The notes beneath the pieces were generated by a model that was not told where the DNA came from, ran no database searches, and saw nothing but the letters and a program-made list of their open reading frames with translations. A DNA stretch of 40,202 nucleotides from Nostoc sp. CCCryo 231-06. Its GTDB lineage: Bacteria; Cyanobacteriota; Cyanobacteriia; Cyanobacteriales; Nostocaceae. Below are positions 1-7,351 of this stretch, in pieces. Within the stretch, counting starts at the first letter, position 1, and every line of letters starts with the position of its first letter. The stretch is from NCBI GenBank assembly GCA_023522315.1, contig JAHCSU010000391.1:1-40202 (forward strand), in the 5' to 3' direction. A program made the translations under genes and the position numbers.

Positions 1-190
1 AATTTTTGCTTACAAACTATGTATTTAAGCTGCGTCCTAATATCCATCAAGCAGATAATATGTCTGAGTGGTTGAATATGTTGCGCTCTAGTTACAACTG
101 GAGCTTGGCTGATAGAATTGCTCAATATAATCATCAATTCATTCAAGGCGATTACTGTGATATTAGAAGTAGGGCAGAAGCTTGTCCTGT
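1..190 (+). pseudogene. TnpB (IS200/IS605 OrfB) N-terminal fragment
   Basis: The reading frame from the left edge encodes the typical start of a cyanobacterial TnpB: a short beta strand ending KLRPN, then SEWLNMLRSSYNWSLADRI and the GDYCDIRSRAEACP segment. TnpB is the RNA-guided nuclease/accessory protein of IS200/IS605 elements and is normally about 400 residues. Similarity stops after the ACP motif near base 188; the remaining frame to 227 is the antisense of hicA and is not TnpB. The catalytic RuvC-like part is gone, so this is a dead remnant. The start codon probably lies outside the window. Confidence 0.75.
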
Positions 191-383
191 CAGTAATTCC
201 TGCCTGTCGAATCAAACTTCTAAGTAAACCAGGTGCTAATTCCCGATGATTGGGAATTGATAAAGTTGGTTTTGATTCATGCCAAAGTATCATGTGGCTT
301 CCTGTTTGGTGATCTAATACATAACCAAACTTTTCAAAAATCTTGACAGCTTCTTTACCGGAGATATTTGATAAACGTCCCAT
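188..383 (-). pseudogene. hicA: HicA-type mRNA interferase toxin, 3'-truncated
   Basis: The minus-strand frame from the ATG at 383 reads MGRLSNISGKEAVKIFEKFG, then a GSHMILWHE segment with the conserved HicA histidine, SIPNHRELAPG and LRSLIRQAGIT. HicA toxins are small dsRBD-fold RNases of 60-80 residues that normally end a few residues after this point. Here the homology stops where the tnpB fragment begins (about 188-193), and the frame runs open through the tnpB antisense to the window edge. The product would be an abnormal C-terminal fusion or nothing stable. The ATG directly follows the hicB stop (TAA then ATG), as in a two-gene operon. Confidence 0.75.
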
Positions 384-602
384 TTATACTACAACTTCTC
401 CGATAAACACTTGCGATTCCTTAACAATATAAGGTTTGCCATGTTTAGCTTGAACATGAAGATACCCCGTAATGGCATCTTTAATATTTTCAATTGCCTC
501 ATCTAGTGTTTTGCCTTGACTCACGCAGCCTGGAAGTTCAGGAACCTCAGCAACATAGCCTTCATATTCTGAATCAAAAGTAAAAATTACTTGAAATTTC
601 AT
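384..602 (-). CDS. hicB: HicB-family antitoxin
   Basis: A 72-residue protein with the HicB partial RNase H-like fold signature: MKFQVIFTFDSEYEGYVAEV, then PELPGCVSQGKTLDEAIENIKDAI and a tail with GKPY. HicB proteins neutralise HicA and often repress their own operon. The gene lies upstream of hicA and its stop abuts the hicA start, so the two were co-transcribed. The antitoxin is intact while its toxin has lost its 3' end, which is the safe direction of decay. No separate DNA-binding tail is visible, as is usual for this short cyanobacterial subtype. Confidence 0.8.
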   Translation of the reverse strand: MKFQVIFTFDSEYEGYVAEVPELPGCVSQGKTLDEAIENIKDAITGYLHVQAKHGKPYIVKESQVFIGEVVV

Positions 603-680
603 AATAAATTAATTTTGTATAGTCAAGGTCTAGAATAAATATAACGCTCAAATCCTAAGTTTATTATTTTATTTCATTGC

Positions 681-963
681 TAGAAGAGCGATCGCGCCTG
701 ATAAATTAATATAAACAGTGCGATGTATATGATGAGCTACGTTTAAGAAGATGTTTGAAAAGTCATGATTGATGTATCAAATGTTATTACCCCACCCTAA
801 CCCTCCCCTTATAAAGGGGAGGGAACCGGATTTTTTTATTGTTTCCCCCCAATATATCGGGGGGATTAAGGGGGGTAATAATTCGATTAAAAGCACAACA
901 AAGCACTTTTCAAACAACCTCTAAGCACTTCCTAAATTTATCCTCTTGAGTGCTTAACAATTG
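681..963. repeat. Direct repeat copy A (interrupted by the element at 748-921)
   Basis: Bases about 681-747 plus 922-963 closely match bases about 1489-1605: a HIP1 core, then GATAAATTAAT, CAGTG.CATGTATA, GCTACGT, GCACTTCCTA.ATTTATCCT and CTTGAGT. Copy A is split by a 174-bp inverted-repeat element; copy B is continuous. This 603-960 stretch contains no gene that I can support. Confidence 0.65.
748..921. mobile_element. MITE-like element with terminal inverted repeats
   Basis: The ends TGTTTGAAAAGT (752-763) and ACTTTTCAAACA (905-916) are perfect 12-bp inverted repeats, extended imperfectly outwards. The inside is C/G-run rich (CCCTCCCC, AAAGGGGAGGG, GGGGGGATTAAGGGGGG), typical of non-coding cyanobacterial repeats. 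TAAG occurs at both flanks (744-747, 922-925), a candidate 4-bp target duplication, and the second copy of the flanking repeat near 1550 lacks the element. It is too short to encode a transposase, so mobilisation in trans is inferred. Confidence 0.6.
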
Positions 964-965
964 AA

Positions 966-1304
966 GTCACGGCGAAAGGTATACAAAGATTGAAGATTCA
1001 CCATTTGGAACTCGATATGCTGTAGAAGGTACACTGCTTTCACCGGATGGCAGAAACCCTTTGATTCGTTCTGACTTTTCACGTTATGTGCAAAAGTCCA
1101 CCAAAAACCTAACCCCCTAACCCCCTTCCCGACACGGGAAGGGGGGAAAATTCAAAGTCTCTCTCCTTTTAGGAGAGAGATTTAGAGAGAGGTTTTCCAG
1201 ATGCCGTGAAAAGTCAGTTGATTTGTTCGGCTTGGTTTATTGAAACAGGGGAAACTATTCCTAAGTTTGTTACTTCATACCCACTGAAACGGAGAGAAGA
1301 ATGA
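966..1304 (+). pseudogene. DUF6883-like gene, 5'-truncated and interrupted
   Basis: Two segments read as one protein: GERYTKIEDSPFGTRYAVEG, then TLLSPDGRNPLIRS (ending near 1072), and after an interruption AWFIETGETIPKFVTSYPLK, then RREE and a stop. This resembles the C-terminal part of small DUF6883 proteins, which commonly precede a DUF4926 gene. The N-terminal part is missing: upstream of about 966 the sequence is repeat copy A. A 147-bp element splits the rest. The stop overlaps the next start as ATGA, showing that the pair was once translationally coupled. The DUF6883 assignment is from memory of the family pattern. Confidence 0.6.
1071..1217. mobile_element. 147-bp inverted-repeat element inside the DUF6883-like gene
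   Basis: Perfect 13-bp terminal inverted repeats CTGACTTTTCACG (1071-1083) and CGTGAAAAGTCAG (1205-1217) bound non-coding sequence with C runs and a GAGAGA/TCTCTC hairpin. It is flanked by a 10-bp near-duplication TTGATTCGTT (1061-1070) and TTGATTTGTT (1218-1227). Removing the element and one flank restores the frame NPLIRSAWFIE. This is the classic signature of a non-autonomous transposon insertion. Confidence 0.7.
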
Positions 1305-1525
1305 TTCAAGAACTTGATAGAGTTATTCTGACTAATGATATCCCAGAATATAGTTTAGAACAGGGTGATATAGGTACAGTTGTTTTAGTACATCAGGGTG
1401 GCAAAGGATATGAGGTTGAATTTGTCACCTTGGATGGCGAGACTGTGGCAATTGTTTCACTTCACAGCATACAAGTACGTCCCATTGGTAGAAGAGAAAT
1501 TGCGCGATCGCGCGTGATAAATTAA
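1301..1525 (+). CDS. DUF4926 domain-containing protein
   Basis: A 74-residue protein starting MIQELDRVILTNDIPEYSLE, then QGDIGTVVLVHQGGKGYEVE and FVTLDGETVAIVSLHSIQVRP. This is the compact SH3-like beta-barrel pattern of DUF4926, of unknown function and frequent in cyanobacteria beside DUF6883 proteins in toxin-antitoxin-like pairs. Its start overlaps the stop of the broken upstream gene (ATGA). The last residues (ARSRVIN) are encoded by a HIP1-containing repeat, so the natural C-terminus may have been replaced. The reading frame itself is intact. Confidence 0.7.
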   Translation: MIQELDRVILTNDIPEYSLEQGDIGTVVLVHQGGKGYEVEFVTLDGETVAIVSLHSIQVRPIGRREIARSRVIN

Positions 1526-1605
1526 TGTTAACAGTGCCATGTATAGGATGGGCTACGTCTACGCACTTCCTAGATTTATCCTCTTGAGTACCTAACAATG
1601 GATGA
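1489..1605. repeat. Direct repeat copy B (empty site)
   Basis: Second copy of the repeat at 681-963, covering the 3' tail of the DUF4926 gene and downstream DNA. It runs uninterrupted through GGGCTACGTCTACGCACTTCC, the position where copy A carries the 174-bp element. Confidence 0.6.
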
Positions 1606-1682
1606 TTACGGTTCGTGATTAGGCGATGGGTATTGCCTAACCTCTAGACTGTGGTACGTATATATTATTCTGTTGCAAATGT

Positions 1683-1991
1683 TTATACAAAAACTTTTAG
1701 TGGATGATTCATCTGTGTTGTTTGATCTGGTAAATGCTCATGCTTTAGCTTCTGCATCTCTTCTTTAAAAGTTTTCTGAACGATTTTGACGATTAAAGCT
1801 TCTAAGTCTGCTACTGTGAGAATACTTAGAAGCTGATCTGATGTGGGTTGGAAGTTTTGCATAGAAGATATTTCTGCATCCTGATGTATTAGTGTGACTG
1901 ATGTTTCTTCCTCTAGTTCAGAGTAATTTAAGGATTCACTTATAATCATACTTTTAATTATTAAGGGATTTTTTTTATTCCAATTTGACAC
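1683..1991 (-). CDS. Hypothetical protein, 102 aa
   Basis: I do not recognise this protein. The N-terminal half is hydrophilic and probably disordered. Residues about 53-87 (LLSILTVADLEALIVKIVQK, then TFKEEMQKLKHEH) should form an amphipathic helix or coiled coil. The start is GTG at 1991; an ATG at 1949 (residue 15) is an alternative, and neither has a clear Shine-Dalgarno. The gene begins 22 bp after the exonuclease-like gene and shares its strand, so the two are probably co-transcribed. A small helical partner of an upstream enzyme is a reasonable guess but not shown. Confidence 0.5.
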   Translation of the reverse strand: MSNWNKKNPLIIKSMIISESLNYSELEEETSVTLIHQDAEISSMQNFQPTSDQLLSILTVADLEALIVKIVQKTFKEEMQKLKHEHLPDQTTQMNHPLKVFV

Positions 1992-2013
1992 AATTTCAAA
2001 GTAACCGGCAGCA

Positions 2014-2571
2014 TCACAATTCTAAACAATACTCAAACATATTTAATAAAATATCTATCCAACCGCTTTTTCGTAAAAATACTTTTCTAGGATTACGACG
2101 AAAATAACTACCGCCAATCTTTTTATTTACTTCAATTTCAAGATGCTGGAACAGACCATTTAAACCTTTATAGCCATATAATTGTGAATATTTTCTAAAA
2201 TCAAATAATTTTATTTCATTAACCTTTGAGTATATGGCTAGAGCTTTTGATCTATTTCTTAACGTGATTAGATCGCTATCTTTTATTTGAAAGCCTATAA
2301 AAACTTTACTTTTTAACATATAAATATCTTGCATAATTTCCTTAATAAGTTGCTCTTCCTCAATTTCATATTCTAAAAATTTAACTTTTATATATTGCTG
2401 GTTACTTGTTCTGAGAAGACGAGTAATGGTATAACCGTATATTCTTTGTACTGCTTTTCCCTCTACATAATGCGGGCAAAATTCTAAGTCAAGAAAAACC
2501 AAATCATAGATAGAACCATTATAAAAATTATTTACAAATTGCCCATCAATTTTGACTTCTATCTTATACAT
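2014..2571 (-). CDS. Hypothetical protein, possible DEDD-type 3'-5' exonuclease fold
   Basis: A 185-residue protein not matching any family I know by name. The layout resembles DEDD exonucleases. An acidic DLE motif (D28, E30) follows a hydrophobic strand and is followed by a second strand (IYGYTITRL). A FIGFQIKDSDL segment (about 91-101) looks like Exo II, followed by a KLFDFRKYSQLYGYKGLNGL linker. A C-terminal helix SGWIDILLNMFEYC with D173 sits where Exo III is expected. It is AT-rich and heads a two-gene minus-strand operon with the 102-aa gene. The nuclease call is an inference from motif spacing; a structure prediction would decide it. Confidence 0.5.
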   Translation of the reverse strand: MYKIEVKIDGQFVNNFYNGSIYDLVFLDLEFCPHYVEGKAVQRIYGYTITRLLRTSNQQYIKVKFLEYEIEEEQLIKEIMQDIYMLKSKVFIGFQIKDSDLITLRNRSKALAIYSKVNEIKLFDFRKYSQLYGYKGLNGLFQHLEIEVNKKIGGSYFRRNPRKVFLRKSGWIDILLNMFEYCLEL

Positions 2572-2625
2572 AAAATACTTTGGAGATTATTTATATTAAA
2601 AATATACAAAAAAATAATTATAATA

Positions 2626-2824
2626 AAAACCGTATATACACGCATCAAAATGCCAATCTATCGGCATCTATCTGCGTACATCTGCTAAAATTTCAGATTT
2701 TTCTAATTATTAAAACCCAGTCTTAATGCACTAAAACGATCGCACCTTTTGTCAAACCTCCACCAACTCGCTAGCACTGGCTGTAGTTTACCCAAGCTTG
2801 CAAGCAAAAGTATTGCGCTTCGTT
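2626..2824. repeat. Degenerate duplicate of the 3' end of the transketolase-like gene
   Basis: Bases 2721-2824 match 3075-3198, the last codons and stop region of the downstream minus-strand gene. Shared words include CTTAATGCACTAA, CGATCGCAC, TAGCACTGGCTGTAGTTT/CAGCACTGGCTGTAGTTT and GCGCTTCG. The copy has lost about 20 bases and its frame. Weaker similarity continues upstream to about 2626 versus 2993. It codes for nothing. Confidence 0.6.
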
Positions 2825-2825
2825 T

Positions 2826-2988
2826 CAACTCGTAAATCAAGTTTTGAACTCCTAAATCAAGTTTTGAACTTCTAAATCAAGTTTTGAACTCCTAAACTAA
2901 GTTTTGAACCTCTAAATCAAGTTTTGAACTTCTAAACTAAGTTTTGAACTTCTAAATCAAGTTTTGAACTTCTAAATCAAGTTTTGAA
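2826..2988. repeat. 20-bp tandem repeat array
   Basis: Seven full units of GTTTTGAACTTCTAAATCAA and variants (CTCCTAAATC, CTCCTAAACT, CCTCTAAATC) lie head to tail from 2841 to 2980, with partial units at both ends. There are no unique spacers, so this is not a CRISPR. It begins exactly where the duplicated gene tail ends. The 2572-3076 interval holds this array and the tail duplicate and no gene. Confidence 0.9.
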
Positions 2989-3076
2989 ACAAAAAACCGC
3001 AAATATACGCATTACAACGCAGTTTTTCAGCGTTTGTATACGTATAAATGCGATAAAATAAAAGACAATTCTAGCC

Positions 3077-5290
3077 TTAATGCACTAATGCGATCGCACG
3101 TTTCGTCAACGCTTCAGCAGTTAATCCATTAAATGCCATCAACTCTCCAGCACTGGCTGTAGTTTCCCCACGCTTCCACGCGAAAGTATCGCGCTTCGCT
3201 GTACTCCGTAACAGAATTGGTTCTAGCATCGCCGCAGCGCCACCAGTGACAGCAATTAGCGCATCGCCATCAAATAGTTCGGCAAATGCTGCATCATCCA
3301 AGAAACCACCTTCGGGTTCAGAACAAGTTTCCCACGCAGTATCATGGCTACGGTACAATTGGCGAGGATTGATCACAGTAACTATCTTGACACCAATACC
3401 TTCAGTTTCCAAGAAAGCCGCAGCTTCAAATACTGGTATTAATGTTAAATCGCCAATTACAGCAAATACAACTTGTTTATCACCAGCGACTTCATGTAAT
3501 AGCACCGCACCATCACGCAACCCTTGACGAGTTTGTTCTAAAGTGGTGCGAATTGGCAACGGCGATTTACTTGCTGTAATCACAACTCCCTTATTCTTAG
3601 TTTTCAACGCCCAGTCATAACAAGCTTGAATACTATTAGCATCAGGCGGAAATAATGGGAAAACATTTCCATTTCTCATCAACGAAGCAAAGTAAGCTTC
3701 AATTTCTGGACGTTGGTGAGTCCAACCGTTGCGCCCTTGCTCTAATGCGCCTGCTGTGAATAAAGTAATAGTCGAGGGAGTTTGACGGCGCAATTCTGCC
3801 ATTGCTTGGGTTACAGTTTGCCAAATTGGTAATCCGTTGATGGCAAAAGATTCGTAGGAACACCACAAAGTTCGTGAACCCATTAACGCTAAACCGGCAG
3901 CTAAACCGGCACAAGCATCTTCACTCAATGGTTCATAAACTTGTCCATTTGGGGCTTGATTATATAAGTCGTCGGTTGTGGGGTGAATAATCTTTAATGC
4001 TTGATTTATGTTGGCAATTCCTGATGCTTCGTTACCATCGGCGTTGGTGACAAGAAAATTCCGATCTTTATTTCCAACTATTCCTACTAATCGTCCCATT
4101 GCAGTTGTAGAAACTTTTGGTTCGCCGCCAACTGCATATTCTTCTAAAGGTAATTCGCCTAACTCTGGTAATGGTAATTCAAATTCTGTCACTACAGTTT
4201 TTGCTGCTGGGCCACCACCGGCGCGTTCTGCATTTGTTCGCACTAATTGCCAAGCTTCCGCAGACAAAGCACGGGTTTGCAATGCACTGATAATATGCGG
4301 AGCATCCAGAGTATCTTTGGGATAGAGGTTGTGAGATTTTGCCCCCCGCGCGTGGACTCCTGCACCTTTGAGTTGTTTAATAATAAAGACGGTAAGTTTA
4401 CCGCCCAATGCTGATAGCGCTGCTTTATCTACACCCGAAAGTACTGCTTGAGTGAATGCTAGCCGTTTCTCGAAGGAAAAGGCGGTACTATCAACGTAAT
4501 CCCCTGGTTGGTTTTGATCGTCGAAATCTTTGGCATCAACTAACACGACTTCATCAAAACCGTTACCTTGCCAATATGCTTGCATCTGTTCATTGGTTTT
4601 CAGGGAAACCATGCTGTGATGTTCTTGGCTGTAACCGTTCCACACCAGCACCGGCAAGAAGTTAGTGACAGCAGGATAAGCTGTATGGAAGTGCGCGATC
4701 GCACTTACAATATAAGGCTCACCCAATCCACCATCACCCACTGTAAAGGGGAACAACTTATCTTTGTGCAACAGTGCAGCCGCCATTGCAAAGTGTTGCC
4801 CTTGTCCCAAAGGCCCCGCAGGTGCGAGAATACCGGGAATGAAACCAGAAAGGTGTCCTAAAAGTCCGTGCTTTTCTCGGAAGCGATCGCGCAATTGTTG
4901 GACTGTAAAGATTCCCATGTCCTCTAGCGATCGATCCAAGAACATGGCACTATAAAATCCAGGGGCGTGGTGTCCCACTTCAGTAATAATGTTCTTGTAT
5001 CCCAGCATGACAAGAGATGCGTAAGCTTCCGCTTGGCTGGCGAATCCGCCGGGATGTCCAGAAGCTTTACTAGCGGTAACTTGCAAAGTCAGGTAGCGGA
5101 GGGCATCGGCAGCCAGTAAAGTTTGATATACAGCTGCTTTGTCTGTGGGAGATGCGATCGCTACTTTGCCCGATTCTATAGCAGGTGTTGCACCATAAGT
5201 TTCAAAATCTGGTAAAGCTTCACCAAAATATTGAATCCCTTCAGAAAAATTGGGAAGCGCTGAAGATGCCTTTGGGGAGATTGCAGTCAT
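3077..5290 (-). CDS. TPP-dependent transketolase-like enzyme (putative phosphoketolase)
   Basis: A 737-residue cytosolic thiamine-diphosphate enzyme. The N-terminal domain has transketolase-like ASGHPGG (about 76-82), GHHAPGFYSAMFLDRS, LGHLSGFIPGILAPAGPLGQ and the TPP motif GDGGLGEPY (from 185) with its asparagine in VWNGYSQEHH (N218). A central YEPLSEDACAGLAAGLALMG carries the expected pyrimidine-domain glutamate. Cyanobacteria have a long canonical phosphoketolase (about 800 aa) and a shorter relative of this kind (such as Synechocystis sll0529), annotated either transketolase or second phosphoketolase. The reaction, cleaving xylulose-5-P or fructose-6-P to acetyl-P, is therefore probable but not proven. 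Its stop codon region is duplicated just downstream. It stands alone with its own promoter region. Confidence 0.8.
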   Translation of the reverse strand: MTAISPKASSALPNFSEGIQYFGEALPDFETYGATPAIESGKVAIASPTDKAAVYQTLLAADALRYLTLQVTASKASGHPGGFASQAEAYASLVMLGYKNIITEVGHHAPGFYSAMFLDRSLEDMGIFTVQQLRDRFREKHGLLGHLSGFIPGILAPAGPLGQGQHFAMAAALLHKDKLFPFTVGDGGLGEPYIVSAIAHFHTAYPAVTNFLPVLVWNGYSQEHHSMVSLKTNEQMQAYWQGNGFDEVVLVDAKDFDDQNQPGDYVDSTAFSFEKRLAFTQAVLSGVDKAALSALGGKLTVFIIKQLKGAGVHARGAKSHNLYPKDTLDAPHIISALQTRALSAEAWQLVRTNAERAGGGPAAKTVVTEFELPLPELGELPLEEYAVGGEPKVSTTAMGRLVGIVGNKDRNFLVTNADGNEASGIANINQALKIIHPTTDDLYNQAPNGQVYEPLSEDACAGLAAGLALMGSRTLWCSYESFAINGLPIWQTVTQAMAELRRQTPSTITLFTAGALEQGRNGWTHQRPEIEAYFASLMRNGNVFPLFPPDANSIQACYDWALKTKNKGVVITASKSPLPIRTTLEQTRQGLRDGAVLLHEVAGDKQVVFAVIGDLTLIPVFEAAAFLETEGIGVKIVTVINPRQLYRSHDTAWETCSEPEGGFLDDAAFAELFDGDALIAVTGGAAAMLEPILLRSTAKRDTFAWKRGETTASAGELMAFNGLTAEALTKRAIALVH

Positions 5291-5479
5291 GCTGAGTACC
5301 TTTTGACGATGAGGTGAAACTGTAGATGCTCGTTGAATTTAACAAAAATTTTACATCTTCGAGGTTGTAACAGTTTATTGCTTTTTTGCAACCTCAGCAT
5401 AAGTAACTTGAATAAACAAAAATTTATGAGTTTTAGTTAGTTAAAGTAAGAACAAGATATAAATTAACAAAAGAATTTT

Positions 5480-6862
5480 ATGAAATTACCGAATGGCCCG
5501 CAAAGCCCAGCAGTTTTACAGATGCTACGCTGGATTACCAGCCCCATGTCATTTATGGAAACTTGTGCCGAAAGATATGGGGACATGTTCATCGTCAGAT
5601 TAGAAAGTAAATCTCCGCCATTGATATTTGTCAGTAACCCCGAAGTGCTACAGCAGATTTTGACAAACGATACCAAAGGGTTAGAAGCACCTGGTGATAC
5701 AAATCTGGTGTTTGAATCTTTGCTTGGTAAGCGTTCTGTGATTACCATCAGTGGTGCGGAACACCAGCGCCAACGGCAGTTGTTATTGCCACCCTTTCAC
5801 GGGGAAAGAATGCGAAGCTATAGTGAAATAATTAGTGATATTAGCGAGAAAGTCATCAGCCAATACCAGATAGGGCAACCCTTCAATATCCGGTCTGTTG
5901 CCCAAGCTATTACCCTACGGGTGATTATGCAAGCTGTGTTTGGGCTAGATGAAGGGCCACGCGCCGAAAAATTACAGCATTTTTTGGGTGAAATGCTAGA
6001 AAAGGGAAGTTCTGTGTTGAGTGTCGCTTTGCTTTATTTTCCAGCTTTGCAAAGGGATTTTGGCCCGATTAATTTCTGGGGAAAGCAGATGCGCCGACAG
6101 CAGAATGCTGATAAACTTATATACGAAGAAATTCGGGAACGTCGAGAACAACCAGACCCATCACGCACAGATATCCTCAGCTTACTCATGGCAGCTAGGG
6201 ATGAAGCAGGTCAACCGATGACCGATGAAGAGTTACGCGATGAATTAATGACTCTGTTGGTAGCAGGTCACGAAACCACAGCAACAGCGATTGCATGGGC
6301 ATTTTACTGGATTCACAAAATCCCATCAGTACGCCAAAAGTTACTGGAAGAACTAGATAGCCTGGGTGATAACCCTGACCCCAGCGCCATTTTTAAATTA
6401 CCCTACCTCAACGCTGTTTGTTCCGAAACCTTGCGAATTTACCCAGTAGCAATGTTGACCTTTCCCAGAGTAGTCAGAACACCTCTATCTCTGGGTGGCT
6501 ACGAACTTGAACCAGGTACAACCGTTATTGGTTCAATTTACTTGACCCACCACCGAGAAGATTTATACCCGGAACCTAAGCAGTTTAAACCAGAACGCTT
6601 TTTAGAACGGCAATTTTCTCCTTATGAATACTTGCCCTTTGGAGGTGGTGCAAGGCGCTGTATTGGTTTAGCATTTGCCCAGTTGGAAATGAAGCTAGCA
6701 CTTGCTAAAATCCTTTCCAGCCGAGAATTAGAACTAGTTGACAATGGTGAAGTGCGACCTAAACGCCGTGGTTTAGTGACAGGCCCAGATCATCCCATCA
6801 ACATGGTTGTCACGAGTCAACGTCAATTGAAGTCCCCCATTTTACAGACAACCACTGTTTGA
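5480..6862 (+). CDS. Cytochrome P450, CYP110-like
   Basis: A 460-residue soluble P450. It shows the I-helix oxygen-binding motif AGHETTATA, the K-helix ETLRIYP (ExxR), the PERF segment (FKPERFLERQFSPYEYLPFG) and the heme loop FGGGARRCIG with the cysteine ligand at residue 394. The N-terminus (MKLPNGPQSPAVLQMLRWIT) lacks a membrane anchor and fits the CYP110 family of filamentous cyanobacteria, whose known members oxidise fatty acids, alkanes or terpenes. Start ATG at 5480 is the first in frame and matches the paralogue at 7352. A strong hairpin at 6945-6985 follows. The substrate cannot be read from sequence. Confidence 0.93.
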   Translation: MKLPNGPQSPAVLQMLRWITSPMSFMETCAERYGDMFIVRLESKSPPLIFVSNPEVLQQILTNDTKGLEAPGDTNLVFESLLGKRSVITISGAEHQRQRQLLLPPFHGERMRSYSEIISDISEKVISQYQIGQPFNIRSVAQAITLRVIMQAVFGLDEGPRAEKLQHFLGEMLEKGSSVLSVALLYFPALQRDFGPINFWGKQMRRQQNADKLIYEEIRERREQPDPSRTDILSLLMAARDEAGQPMTDEELRDELMTLLVAGHETTATAIAWAFYWIHKIPSVRQKLLEELDSLGDNPDPSAIFKLPYLNAVCSETLRIYPVAMLTFPRVVRTPLSLGGYELEPGTTVIGSIYLTHHREDLYPEPKQFKPERFLERQFSPYEYLPFGGGARRCIGLAFAQLEMKLALAKILSSRELELVDNGEVRPKRRGLVTGPDHPINMVVTSQRQLKSPILQTTTV

Positions 6863-6944
6863 CGCTGCGAGGTTTGATGGTTGCGTTCAGCAAATTTTCA
6901 ACTTTCATCTATACATGTTAGATAGATTTCCAATGCTTTTACAT

Positions 6945-6985
6945 AATCCCCCATAGGCCTACTTCAAAGAGGGCTATGGGGGATT
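6945..6985 (+). terminator. Hairpin after the first P450 gene
   Basis: AATCCCCCATAG (6945-6956) pairs perfectly with CTATGGGGGATT (6974-6985). It lies 80 bp after the stop, but no clean T-run follows, so it could be a repeat as well as a terminator. The rest of the 6863-7351 gap holds a second C/G-run hairpin (CCCTCCTTTTTAAGAAGGG, about 7256-7274) and AT-rich sequence that probably contains the promoter of the second P450. Confidence 0.5.
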
Positions 6986-7351
6986 TGAATATATTGCAAC
7001 TGTGAAAAGAATGGGTTTTAAGGCTGTAATATACACCAATGTATGACATTTGTATATAACCAAAAGACGTAATTTAACTGGGCATCCACCCAAAATATAT
7101 TTAGTAAGTTTTTTCCGTAAATGCGTCTAAAGATCCAAAAAAATATTATTATTGTCCTTGTAAAATTTAATGGTGTTTATTTGCTACTACGTTTCAATTA
7201 GTAGGTTTTTCCTCTAGAAAATTCTCCTAAAAAGTTTTTAAAGCTTGTTCTAATTCCCTCCTTTTTAAGAAGGGTTAGGGAGGATCAAGCCATAGCTCAA
7301 TCGTATTGAATTATTTGCAGCTTAGTAAATCTTAAAAGTATCGAATAAACA

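Noticed and set aside
2826-2988. Regular short repeats as a CRISPR array
   Set aside because: Units are contiguous with no unique spacers, and there are no cas genes in the window.
3246-4955. Plus-strand frames within the transketolase-like gene
   Set aside because: Antisense shadows; the minus-strand protein has full motif conservation.
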